Below, piece by piece: positions 5,376 through 11,669 of a stretch of DNA of 11,669 nucleotides. Every line of letters starts with the position of its first letter. Within the stretch, counting starts at the first letter, position 1. The stretch spans positions 1 to 11,669 of the forward strand of contig CALKAN010000247.1 in assembly GCA_937983035.1 (NCBI GenBank). The letters are read 5' to 3'. Source of the DNA: an uncultured Paenibacillaceae bacterium. GTDB lineage: Bacteria > Bacillota > Bacilli > Paenibacillales > CALAME01. A program made the translations under genes and the position numbers. The notes under the pieces are model-generated. The model did not search any database. It was not told the DNA's origin and saw nothing but the letters and a program-made list of their open reading frames with translations.

Positions 5376-7960
5376 TGGATCAATCCAATTCGAACAAAAA
5401 ACGTCCGATCAGCAGGCGGCAGCTGCTGGCGACGCTGGGAGCGGCGGGCATCGCGCTTGGAGCAAAGACGCTGCTTCCTGAGAAAAGTTTGGGAGCGACA
5501 GTCACGGGATCTACTTATGGGAATTTGCTGTCTGATGACCCAAAGAATCTCAACCGTGCTGGAGGCGGGGCGCCATTTTGCATAATACACGGTTCTGTCG
5601 AAGAAATGAAAGCGGATTCTAAATTAAAATCCGGCATGTTGACAGCGACAGCAGGGTATTTCGAACCGGGTGACGGCGGGGCGTCCTATTACTTGATTCA
5701 AGACAGTCAATTGCCGGAAGACGGCGGCAGCGTCATTAATCTCAACAGCGGTTTGCAGGCGATTCTCGTTCCGGTCGACAGCGTGAATTACAAGCAGTTT
5801 GGCGCTGTCGGGGACGGCGTCAATGATGACGGCGTGCAAATCAAAAATGCGCACAATTTTGCGAATGAACATGATCTGCCGGTCGTCAATGAGTCGGGGG
5901 AATATTGGATTAAGCAGACGAATCTCATCAACATTCAAACGAACGTGCGCTGGGGTCATACGAGAATATATATTGATGAGCGTTACAATGAGCGTCCGAA
6001 TCCGAGATTTCAAATTACGAGCAAACGCGCCAATATTCCCATTGTTCTTGACGCCTCGACGAAAGCATCGCTGGTTTCCAAGTTGAGACCGGGAACGACG
6101 ATGCTGCCGGAGTTGGCAGATTATAAGGGCAGCTTGATCATGATCTGGGACGAGAATGATATCATTGCCGCAAGATACGGCTACAATTCAGGCAGGCGCA
6201 AGGAAGATTTATTTTATATTGAAGAGCATGGCCGGGTGATCGGAGACATATCATGGACGTTCAACGGTTACACGAGTCTCATTGCTGTTCCTTGCGATGA
6301 AAATTATTTGATCGTAGAAGGCGGCACGTTTTTGTTGACGGGAGAAAATGGAGGAGACAGTTATGAAGGTTATTTCCACAACGGTATCCTGATCAATCGC
6401 AGCCGGACGATCATTCGCAATCAATGGGTTGGTCTAGCGCCCGGGAAAGCAGACACTTCTTACAATCCCCGCCAAGGGTTTTATTTCTTCAGAGACGTAT
6501 ACGATGTCTTGCTGGAAAATGTGCGCTTAATTCCGTTTGAAAAAGATCGCCAGCCTCCGGGTTATGTCCTTCCTGCAGGGACGTACGGCATCGGCGGGGC
6601 CCGAGTGATGAATGCCACGTTCAGGAACGTAAGCGCCGAAGGATCGAAAGTGCATTGGGGCGTGTTCGGCACGAATATATTTAAAAATTTCCGCGTAGAA
6701 AGCTGCTATTTGAATCGAGTGGACGTGCATTTTCATTGTTGGAACTTGTACGTAAAAGATTCGGAGATCGGTTATCGCGGATTTACCGTTACCGGCGGCG
6801 GAGACTTGTTTATTGAAAATACGAAGCGTTACGGCAATACATTTGTTAGTTTTCGCCGGGATTACGGCTCAAGATGGGACGGCAACATTCGGCTCAAAAA
6901 CTGTCGTCTCGTGATCGACAATGGAGCGGGGAATGCGTATGCGCTCGATTATAATCCAGCAAACTTTGATTACAAATATGAGATCGGGTACGGCCGGACC
7001 ATTAAGGTCGATGATTTCATCTTTGACTATACGGGGCTGCCTGACACCAGCGGAACATGTGAAATGATGCGGATCGCATCGTTTTCGAAAATTTCAGATA
7101 CAGGCGACCGAATTCATTTTCCGAAGACGATTGAATTCAGCAATGTATCTGCTGTCGGCAGAGACAAAGGGGTGCGCTTGCTGCGGATTGCCAATCCGTA
7201 CAGTTTCAAGCTGGAAGAAGCGGGTGGCATGGATGGTCAGCGCGTTATTTCCAACTGTTACATGCGTTTTGAAAACATTCACTCTGAAGTTGTGCCTGAG
7301 CAGACATCCCAAGCGAGCACCCATGTCAATTTCTTGCTGAATGCGCTCGGATCAACCCCTTATGACGATGAACATGCGCTTTATCCTAAGATCGACTTCA
7401 TCAATGTCGGAGAGTTTTTTGGGCATTTTAAAGGCGCCGTGGCCGATGTTTATTTCAACCGCAGCACGATCAATTGCGTTGACGCGTATGAAGGCGGACC
7501 GCTGCGCGGACGCATCGTCTTCGACAATTGCGATATTCGAGCGAGAGCTGAATTCAGTGATCGCAATTTCTATCATTTAGGCACGATGCTGGGCGTGTAT
7601 TTTATCAACTGTACCGCGCATGCTCCGATTGTCGGCGGCGTTTCGCGCCCGGATTTGCTGCACTGGTATGAATTTATCGAAGTGAATCGGAAAGTGGCTT
7701 ATAATCATTTGAATACGAAACTGTCGAAGGAATTGATGGACTATTTTGCGAACAACGGCAATCCGCTGCGGCCGGAATTTATTGAAATGTTAAAGAGTCA
7801 TCATCAAGAGGAAAGCGTCTATATGGCGAGACGTTACGGCAAAACATCGGAGCGTCCGGATCCGAGTGCATTTCGTTCTGAGCCAGGGTTTGCATATTTC
7901 GATACAGATTTAGGCAAACTCGTCGTTTGGAACGGTTCCCAATGGGTTTCGCCGGTGTAG
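5375..7960 (+). CDS. Tat-exported right-handed beta-helix (pectate-lyase-3-like) protein
   Basis: An 861-residue protein predicted to leave the cell folded by the twin-arginine route and to act on a surface or environmental polysaccharide; the substrate is unknown. A Tat signal is visible: ISRRQLL with R14-R15, hydrophobic stretch 19-30, and a likely cleavage site near A41. Residues 91-108 (ATAGYFEPGDGGASYYLI) and 141-152 (QFGAVGDGVNDD) are typical of the N-terminus of pectate-lyase-superfamily and tail-spike-like helices. The remainder is rich in N, G and aromatic residues with strand-like periodicity. The last 24 residues contain YFDTDLGKLVVWNGSQWV, a tail common on phage fibre and secreted carbohydrate-active proteins. 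ATG 5375 is chosen because AAGGAGG (5361-5367) lies 7 bases away, versus 1 base for ATG 5369. No catalytic residues can be assigned. It is preceded by a cre-like site. Confidence 0.85.
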   Translation: MDQSNSNKKRPISRRQLLATLGAAGIALGAKTLLPEKSLGATVTGSTYGNLLSDDPKNLNRAGGGAPFCIIHGSVEEMKADSKLKSGMLTATAGYFEPGDGGASYYLIQDSQLPEDGGSVINLNSGLQAILVPVDSVNYKQFGAVGDGVNDDGVQIKNAHNFANEHDLPVVNESGEYWIKQTNLINIQTNVRWGHTRIYIDERYNERPNPRFQITSKRANIPIVLDASTKASLVSKLRPGTTMLPELADYKGSLIMIWDENDIIAARYGYNSGRRKEDLFYIEEHGRVIGDISWTFNGYTSLIAVPCDENYLIVEGGTFLLTGENGGDSYEGYFHNGILINRSRTIIRNQWVGLAPGKADTSYNPRQGFYFFRDVYDVLLENVRLIPFEKDRQPPGYVLPAGTYGIGGARVMNATFRNVSAEGSKVHWGVFGTNIFKNFRVESCYLNRVDVHFHCWNLYVKDSEIGYRGFTVTGGGDLFIENTKRYGNTFVSFRRDYGSRWDGNIRLKNCRLVIDNGAGNAYALDYNPANFDYKYEIGYGRTIKVDDFIFDYTGLPDTSGTCEMMRIASFSKISDTGDRIHFPKTIEFSNVSAVGRDKGVRLLRIANPYSFKLEEAGGMDGQRVISNCYMRFENIHSEVVPEQTSQASTHVNFLLNALGSTPYDDEHALYPKIDFINVGEFFGHFKGAVADVYFNRSTINCVDAYEGGPLRGRIVFDNCDIRARAEFSDRNFYHLGTMLGVYFINCTAHAPIVGGVSRPDLLHWYEFIEVNRKVAYNHLNTKLSKELMDYFANNGNPLRPEFIEMLKSHHQEESVYMARRYGKTSERPDPSAFRSEPGFAYFDTDLGKLVVWNGSQWVSPV

Positions 7961-8009
7961 ATCAGCAGATTTGAAGTGATCGATGATTGGTTTTGGTTCG
8001 GTGTTCGAA

Positions 8010-8055
8010 AAAGTCAAAGCCCCCAAACATGACTTTGCATGAGATGGGGGCTTTG
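8010..8055. terminator. Terminator between convergent genes
   Basis: CAAAGCCCCC (8015-8024) pairs with GGGGGCTTTG (8046-8055), a perfect 10-bp stem with a 21-base loop. Read on the - strand it is followed by GACTTTTTC, a fair T tract, so it best serves the isomerase gene ending at 8076. On the + strand it can also end the beta-helix transcript. A second inverted repeat, AAAGTCA (8010-8016) with TGACTTT (8030-8036), overlaps the first by two bases and offers an alternative fold. Confidence 0.75.
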
Positions 8056-8075
8056 CTTCCATTGATGTTGCAAGC

Positions 8076-8924
8076 TTACTCGCATTCGAATCCGGCTTCT
8101 TGCAGCATCATCGCTAAATTGCTGCGTGCTGCAGCCACGCGTTCGTCCAACTGCTCAGCCGTGAATGATTCCACTCGGCCGTCGAGCCGTTCGACGATGA
8201 CCGGTCCTTTGAAATCAGCTTCTTTCAGCGAAGCGAACAGGGCAGGGAAGTCAACGTCTCCTTCTCCCGGAATCGGGAAGTCTAATTCGGCGCGTTTTCC
8301 GCGATGATCTTTAGCGATGAATGAAGCGAGCTGATCAGCGATCAAAGGCAAGTCTTTAACCGTGTCGATCCCTTCATAGAACTGAACGTTGCCGGGATCA
8401 TAGCTTGCTTTGACGGCCGGGGATCCGATCAATTGGATCGTTTCATTCAGCTCTTTCGCTGCCGCCGTATTGCCTGTGTGCGGTTTCAGCGATATGATGA
8501 GTCCGCGTTTCTCCGCTTCTTTCGCGATGAGTTTGTATTTTTCCGCAAAAGCAGCATTGATTGGCGCCATTTCTTCATCGCTGATCGGTTCATCCGGAAA
8601 CCGGCGATAGCTGGTCGTTCCGAGCGACAGCATTTCTTCCACGCCGAGTTCAACGGCGAAATCCATGCGCCTGACGGCTGCTTCCAGCGGTTGATTGACA
8701 GCGAAGGCATCGGTGCTGATCAATGTTACCGGCTTCAAACCGTATCGCTCCAGCAGTTGGAGCACTCTGGATGCTTCGCCGGGCAGGGCATCGTTAAAGA
8801 CAGGCTGCCCTTCGTGCGGCAGCCCGATGGAAACGTAACGATAACCAGCCTCAGCAATGCCTTGCAATGCACGTTCAAATGGGAAGCCGGAGTACGGCCA
8901 TGTCATGCAGGCTAGTTTGATCAT
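8076..8924 (-). CDS. Sugar phosphate isomerase/epimerase-like TIM barrel (AP endonuclease 2 superfamily)
   Basis: A 282-residue cytoplasmic TIM-barrel protein predicted to isomerise, epimerise or eliminate on a sugar or keto-sugar. The N-terminal strand MIKLACMTWPYSG and the helix EAGYRYVSIGLP (25-36) are typical. Later landmarks are LKPHTGNT (146-153), YDPGNV (175-180), AKDHRGK (204-210), GEGDVDF (220-226) and VIVERLDG (242-249). Two of the four usual metal ligands look altered: the usual Glu of LEPH is K147, and the His three residues before KD's aspartate is I203. D176 and E245 remain. It may therefore not use the classical metal centre. GGAGGG lies 11 bases before the ATG at 8924. It is the last gene of a three-gene - strand cluster with two Gfo/Idh/MocA dehydrogenases, consistent with a shared sugar pathway. 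Confidence 0.87.
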   Translation of the reverse strand: MIKLACMTWPYSGFPFERALQGIAEAGYRYVSIGLPHEGQPVFNDALPGEASRVLQLLERYGLKPVTLISTDAFAVNQPLEAAVRRMDFAVELGVEEMLSLGTTSYRRFPDEPISDEEMAPINAAFAEKYKLIAKEAEKRGLIISLKPHTGNTAAAKELNETIQLIGSPAVKASYDPGNVQFYEGIDTVKDLPLIADQLASFIAKDHRGKRAELDFPIPGEGDVDFPALFASLKEADFKGPVIVERLDGRVESFTAEQLDERVAAARSNLAMMLQEAGFECE

Positions 8925-8951
8925 GTGGAACTGTACCCTCCGTTAAATTGA

Positions 8952-8984
8952 AATATAGTTGTGCAGCATGACGTCTGATTGCAA
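8952..8984 (-). promoter_or_regulatory. Weak candidate promoter for the isomerase gene
   Basis: On the - strand TTGCAA (8979-8984) is followed after 21 bases by TATATT (8952-8957), with the gene starting about 30 bases later. The spacer is too long for a standard promoter, so readthrough from the upstream oxidoreductase gene is at least as likely. Confidence 0.2.
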
Positions 8985-9044
8985 ATCGTTCGATCGCGCA
9001 GACATTTAAAAAAATGATGATGTCTGGTTCGCGCAGCGTCATGC
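8966..9044. repeat. Nested inverted repeats between isomerase and oxidoreductase genes
   Basis: Outer arms GCATGACG (8966-8973) and CGTCATGC (9037-9044) are perfect complements. Inside them CAGACAT (8999-9005) pairs with ATGTCTG (9020-9026) around a 14-base loop holding seven A on the + strand. The 7-base sequence CGCGCAG also occurs as a direct repeat at 8995-9001 and 9030-9036. It could be a weak terminator, an RNA processing or stabilising structure, or paired operator half-sites. Confidence 0.55.
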
Positions 9045-9066
9045 GATTGAAATTAGTAAACCGCGT

Positions 9067-10104
9067 TTAGTTTTTGGCAAGGCCGCGGATGGCGCTGTAA
9101 TCGACTTCGACTTCGCGGCGCTCTTTCAAGGAACGATAGGTTGCTTCGGCGACCGCGATCGTTTTCAACCCGTCTTCCAAAGAGATCAGCGGCTCTTTGT
9201 CATTGCGAATGCAATCGATGAAATGGCCGTTTAATTGCGTCCACATGTCATTTTGGGTGAACGTCGTGCGGCGTTCCGGATTGTCTTTGTCTTTCACGCG
9301 CACTTCGCCGTTGTTGTTTACGACGGTTAAATTTTCGGCTGCGACGCCGGTCATATCATATTCCACGCGCGTCACCCATGGCGTGCTGACCTGAGCGATG
9401 CCGCCGTTTTGGAAACGGAGAGAAACAGTGAAAGCATCAGCAACGCTTCCCGGCGGGAGCAAATAAGTGCCGCCATATGCGAATACGGATTCGATTTCTC
9501 CGCACAGCCAGCGCAGCATATCGTAATCGTGCGATCCGTGAGAGAAGATCGGCCCTTTTGCTTTCTCATCGTCAAAGTACCAGCTCGGCGTGGAGTAGTA
9601 GTGATCTCTGTATTTATCGTAAACTTGTGCATTCGGATCTAGAAAATGCGTGCGCAGCGACCAAGCTTGGATCGGCTTTCCTGCATCTTCGCGAGACAGC
9701 GTTTCTTTCATCATGCGGTAAGCAGGATCAAAACGAAGCGGATAGCCGACAAAAGCTTTCAAATGCGGATGCTTAGCCCCGGCTTCAGCGATGATGGCGC
9801 CGTCTTCAACAGAGGTGGCCAGCGCCTTTTCGATGAATAAATGTTTGCCTGCTTCCAACGTTTTGACGGCTGCATCGACATGCAGGAAGTCAGGCGTTGC
9901 GACCCAAACGGCGTCTAAGTCATGTTCGAGCAGCTCTTCATAGTGATCGTACACGGTTGCCCCGCCGAGTTCGGCAGCCAGAAGCTCTGCTTTGTCGCGG
10001 GATCGGTTTTGCACGGCGACGACCTTGACGCCAGGCAGCTGCTGCAGCGTGCGCGCATGCAAAGTTCCCATTAATCCGCATCCAATAATTCCAACTTTAA
10101 TCAT
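9067..10104 (-). CDS. Gfo/Idh/MocA family NAD(P)-dependent oxidoreductase
   Basis: A 345-residue cytoplasmic dehydrogenase predicted to oxidise or reduce a sugar, inositol or sugar derivative; the substrate is unknown. The Rossmann dinucleotide motif GCGLMG (8-13) is canonical. The usual EKP catalytic-site motif reads EKA (92-94), keeping the lysine but losing the proline. The catalytic helix reads GPIFSHGSHDYDMLRWL (184-200), where the usual D-x-x-x-H pattern has a histidine (H189) in place of the aspartate, with H192 kept. The ATG at 10104 is chosen because AAGGAGG lies 8 bases upstream; the frame continues to 10218 but that stretch is not family-like. It is the middle gene of a three-gene cluster: 158 bp after the other oxidoreductase and 142 bp before the TIM-barrel protein. 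Confidence 0.92.
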   Translation of the reverse strand: MIKVGIIGCGLMGTLHARTLQQLPGVKVVAVQNRSRDKAELLAAELGGATVYDHYEELLEHDLDAVWVATPDFLHVDAAVKTLEAGKHLFIEKALATSVEDGAIIAEAGAKHPHLKAFVGYPLRFDPAYRMMKETLSREDAGKPIQAWSLRTHFLDPNAQVYDKYRDHYYSTPSWYFDDEKAKGPIFSHGSHDYDMLRWLCGEIESVFAYGGTYLLPPGSVADAFTVSLRFQNGGIAQVSTPWVTRVEYDMTGVAAENLTVVNNNGEVRVKDKDNPERRTTFTQNDMWTQLNGHFIDCIRNDKEPLISLEDGLKTIAVAEATYRSLKERREVEVDYSAIRGLAKN

Positions 10105-10112
10105 GTGAATAA

Positions 10113-10119
10113 CCTCCTT
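10113..10119 (-). promoter_or_regulatory. Ribosome binding site deciding the middle oxidoreductase start
   Basis: AAGGAGG on the - strand, 8 bases before ATG 10104, is a full anti-Shine-Dalgarno match and fixes the start. Confidence 0.8.
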
Positions 10120-10255
10120 ATATATTTGAATCATTGTGTTGGCAAAATATTTATGCTGCTTCTTCGGATCGAGCGATGCAGGACGAAACATTCCGCCGGA
10201 ACATGTCCAGCAGCTCAAGCTGGATCAGCTTTATCGAAAAATGGAACTGTTTCAG

Positions 10256-10273
10256 TCAACATTTAAACGTTGA
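10256..10273. repeat. Near-perfect 18-bp palindrome over the stop codon of the first oxidoreductase
   Basis: TCAACATTTAAACGTTGA is symmetrical except for one mismatched pair (positions 6 and 13). It covers the TAA of the upstream oxidoreductase gene (10263-10265). A weaker 6-bp hairpin, TCCAGC/GCTGGA, lies further downstream in the gap at 10206-10211 and 10219-10224. No T tract follows, so neither is a convincing terminator. Confidence 0.4.
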
Positions 10274-11261
10274 CTTTTACGTTCACCGGCATGCCTTTGC
10301 TTTCGTACATGGACCAGATGACGCGGTGTGACAGCATGGCATCGCGGCCGTCTGTTTCCGGCGTTTTGTCATAAACGATGGAATCCAAGAAATGATCAAT
10401 TTCATACGATACGTTTCGTCCAGGCCATTGTTCTGCATCCGGTGAAGGCTTATACAAGATTTCGGAACCTTCGCTTGTTATCGCTTCAACTTCCCACATG
10501 TTGTTGCTTAAAATGAGCAAGCCTTCAGTCATATGAATTTGATATTTCGCCGGCGGTCTTCCGATCTTCGTGCCCCAGCTGCACGACAAGCTTCCAAGCA
10601 CGCCGTTGGCAAATTTGATCGTGCTGTGCGACGTGCCTTCGCCTTCCAGCCAATCAGTGCCGTTGCGCGTGCCAAGCTGAAACACTTCTTTCGGTTCGCC
10701 AAACAGCCATACTAAAATATCGATGTAGTGGCATCCGTGGCTGAACAGAACGCCTCCGCCGAGCGTTTCTTTGCGTGCAAACCAAGTGTTCGGCATTGGC
10801 GGCAAGAAAGCATTGACCCAGCCTTGAGCATGAATCGGTTCGCCGTATTTGCCGCTGTCAATCGCTTCTTTCAATTTGCGCACCGCAGGCAAATATCTAA
10901 CGACGTATGCAACCATCAGTTTCACGTTGTTTTCATCAGCGGCTTCAATTAATTCCAAGCATTCTTGCTCGCTGTTGGCCAGCGGCTTTTCCACCAAAAC
11001 ATGTTTCCCTTCGGAAATCGCTTTCATTGCTTGCGGATAATGCAAATGATGCGGCGTGCAGATGCTGACGGCATCGATTTCATCCAAGATGCTTTCCCAA
11101 TCAGTGGCGTATTTGCATCCCAACTCGTCGGCTGTTTTTGCTGCCTTTTCCTCATCCAAATCAACGACATATTTTAATTCTGAATGTTGTGCTCTCGCAT
11201 AAGCATGAGCGTGGGCAAGGCCCATGTTCAGGCCGACGACAGCAGTGCGAACTTTTTTCAC
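10263..11261 (-). CDS. Gfo/Idh/MocA family NAD(P)-dependent oxidoreductase (GTG start)
   Basis: A 332-residue cytoplasmic dehydrogenase, the first gene of the - strand cluster. The N-terminal Rossmann loop is the variant GLNMG (10-14) rather than GxGxxG. The EKP motif is intact (91-93) within GKHVLVEKPLA. The catalytic region reads GGGVLFSHGCHYIDILVWL (168-186), again with His (H175) where an Asp is usual, and H178 and D181 following; the middle oxidoreductase shares this change. The start is GTG at 11261, 7 bases after a perfect AAGGAGG. The two oxidoreductases are clearly different proteins, not a recent duplication. Together with the TIM barrel they suggest a sugar oxidation-isomerisation or oxidation-elimination route. 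The substrate is unknown. Confidence 0.92.
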   Translation of the reverse strand: MKKVRTAVVGLNMGLAHAHAYARAQHSELKYVVDLDEEKAAKTADELGCKYATDWESILDEIDAVSICTPHHLHYPQAMKAISEGKHVLVEKPLANSEQECLELIEAADENNVKLMVAYVVRYLPAVRKLKEAIDSGKYGEPIHAQGWVNAFLPPMPNTWFARKETLGGGVLFSHGCHYIDILVWLFGEPKEVFQLGTRNGTDWLEGEGTSHSTIKFANGVLGSLSCSWGTKIGRPPAKYQIHMTEGLLILSNNMWEVEAITSEGSEILYKPSPDAEQWPGRNVSYEIDHFLDSIVYDKTPETDGRDAMLSHRVIWSMYESKGMPVNVKVNV

Positions 11262-11269
11262 AGTAAAAC

Positions 11270-11276
11270 CTCCTTG
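11270..11276 (-). promoter_or_regulatory. Ribosome binding site supporting the GTG start
   Basis: AAGGAGG on the - strand lies 7 bases before the GTG at 11261. This supports the unusual initiation codon and rejects the in-frame extension upstream. Confidence 0.8.
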
Positions 11277-11287
11277 ACCTTTTTAAG

Positions 11288-11369
11288 AATCGTTTGAATA
11301 ATCAGACAAATGTTTGAGAATGAACGCTTGCAACATTCAATTTCAGCTTCATGATCAATCGTTTCAATA
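11288..11369. repeat. 13-base near-direct repeat pair
   Basis: AATCGTTTGAATA at 11288-11300 recurs as AATCGTTTCAATA at 11357-11369, 12 of 13 identical, 69 bases apart start to start. It could be two binding sites for one regulator. Confidence 0.4.
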
Positions 11370-11397
11370 TGCAAGCTGACCGATATTCGCGTCGACA

Positions 11398-11413
11398 AAG
11401 GTTTGCAAACCTT
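11398..11413. promoter_or_regulatory. Perfect 16-bp palindrome, candidate operator
   Basis: AAGGTTTGCAAACCTT is exactly self-complementary. It lies about 140 bases upstream of the first oxidoreductase and just downstream of its candidate promoter, a usual place for a dimeric repressor. Confidence 0.5.
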
Positions 11414-11429
11414 CAAAAAATATTTGCTG

Positions 11430-11459
11430 ATTCTACTATAAACGGAAATCAGGCTGCAA
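11430..11459 (-). promoter_or_regulatory. Candidate promoter of the oxidoreductase cluster
   Basis: On the - strand TTGCAG (11454-11459) and TAGAAT (11430-11435) are 18 bases apart. The -10 is 5 of 6 to consensus but the -35 is weak. The predicted start of transcription would fall about 10 bases before the 16-bp palindrome. Confidence 0.35.
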
Positions 11460-11564
11460 TCTTTACCTATTTCAACATGAAATTTGCACAATCTGTCCAT
11501 CTGCGCTCGTTGGTTGAATTCCTGGCTGACTCTTTGCTTGGAGCAGGAACTTTTAGCGGAATCG

Positions 11565-11573
11565 TGGTATGAT
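11565..11573 (+). promoter_or_regulatory. Candidate extended -10 for a rightward gene
   Basis: TGgTATGAT (TG at 11565-11566, TATGAT at 11568-11573) fits an extended -10, without a good -35. It would give a leader of about 80 bases to the ATG at 11659. Confidence 0.3.
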
Positions 11574-11658
11574 AGGAGCAAGAAAATGATCTGAAAATTT
11601 GCTGCAATGATCGAAGGGGCCGAACGCAGGCTTCCATATTCATGCGGGGGGAAAACGG

Positions 11659-11669
11659 ATGGGCCGACG
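11659..11669 (+). CDS. Possible start of a gene running off the right edge
   Basis: ATG at 11659 is preceded by a G-rich run (11645-11651) 7 bases upstream that could bind the ribosome. Only the first residues (MGR) are visible, so nothing can be said about function. Its position, divergent from the sugar cluster, would suit a regulator, but that is a guess. Confidence 0.3.

Larger units (their letters stand above)
11262..11658. other. Intergenic control region upstream of the oxidoreductase cluster
   Basis: About 400 bases without a convincing gene. An open frame on the - strand (11258-11581) has cysteine- and serine-rich, non-family-like composition and no good ribosome binding site. The region holds a perfect 16-bp palindrome, a 13-base near-direct repeat, a GAATG/CATTC-flanked element (11318-11338) containing AACGCTTGCAA, and weak promoter-like sequences on both strands. 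It looks like a divergent control region. Confidence 0.6.

Noticed and set aside
8433..8915. 160-codon open frame on the + strand
   Set aside because: It is antisense to the isomerase gene and rich in Phe, Arg and Cys, as expected of a mirrored frame.
10105..10218. N-terminal extension of the middle oxidoreductase
   Set aside because: A full AAGGAGG site lies 8 bases before ATG 10104, and the Rossmann strand begins exactly there.
10105..10262. Promoter between the two oxidoreductase genes
   Set aside because: TTGACT near the start of the gap has no -10 at a usable distance, and the TATATA near 10120 is too close to the ribosome binding site.
11258..11581. 107-codon open frame on the - strand upstream of the cluster
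   Set aside because: No ribosome binding site, odd Cys/Ser-rich composition, and it runs across the palindrome and repeats.

Overview
The window looks like chromosomal DNA of a Gram-positive member of the Bacillales, most likely of the Paenibacillaceae type. This is inferred from strong AAGGAGG-like ribosome binding sites, a PbpA/PbpH-like class B penicillin-binding protein, a cre-like operator, paired Gfo/Idh/MocA oxidoreductases beside a TIM-barrel isomerase, and large polysaccharide-active proteins. No species can be named. I see no rRNA, tRNA, CRISPR array, transposase or integrase.

Left part (1-2936, + strand). A large polysaccharide-lyase-like protein is cut off by the left edge: its frame is open to the first base and reads as sensible protein. 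It is followed by a small GNAT acetyltransferase and a perfect 17-bp hairpin. The hairpin separates it from the convergent penicillin-binding protein and probably terminates both.

Middle (3007-7960). A class B penicillin-binding protein on the - strand is divergent from a large Tat-exported right-handed beta-helix protein on the + strand. Their 337-bp shared intergenic region holds an extended -10 promoter, a cre-like operator just upstream of it, and a possible 15-codon leader peptide whose stop overlaps the beta-helix start codon. A hairpin with a GC core at 8015-8055 separates the beta-helix gene from the convergent cluster that follows.

Right part (8076-11261, - strand). Three genes lie head to tail: Gfo/Idh/MocA oxidoreductase, second Gfo/Idh/MocA oxidoreductase, then a sugar phosphate isomerase/epimerase-like TIM barrel. 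The gaps are 158 and 142 bp, and each gene has its own ribosome binding site. Upstream lies about 400 bp without a convincing gene. It carries a perfect 16-bp palindrome, a 13-bp near-direct repeat and weak promoter-like sequences. A further + strand gene may begin at the right edge.

How the genes may fit together (inference): the lyase-like protein and the exported beta-helix protein would act on a complex glycan. The two NAD(P)-dependent dehydrogenases and the TIM barrel would process an unusual or oxidised sugar inside the cell. The TIM barrel lacks two of the four usual metal ligands, and both oxidoreductases share an altered catalytic motif, so substrates and chemistry cannot be taken from better-known relatives. 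The penicillin-binding protein and GNAT protein look like unrelated residents.
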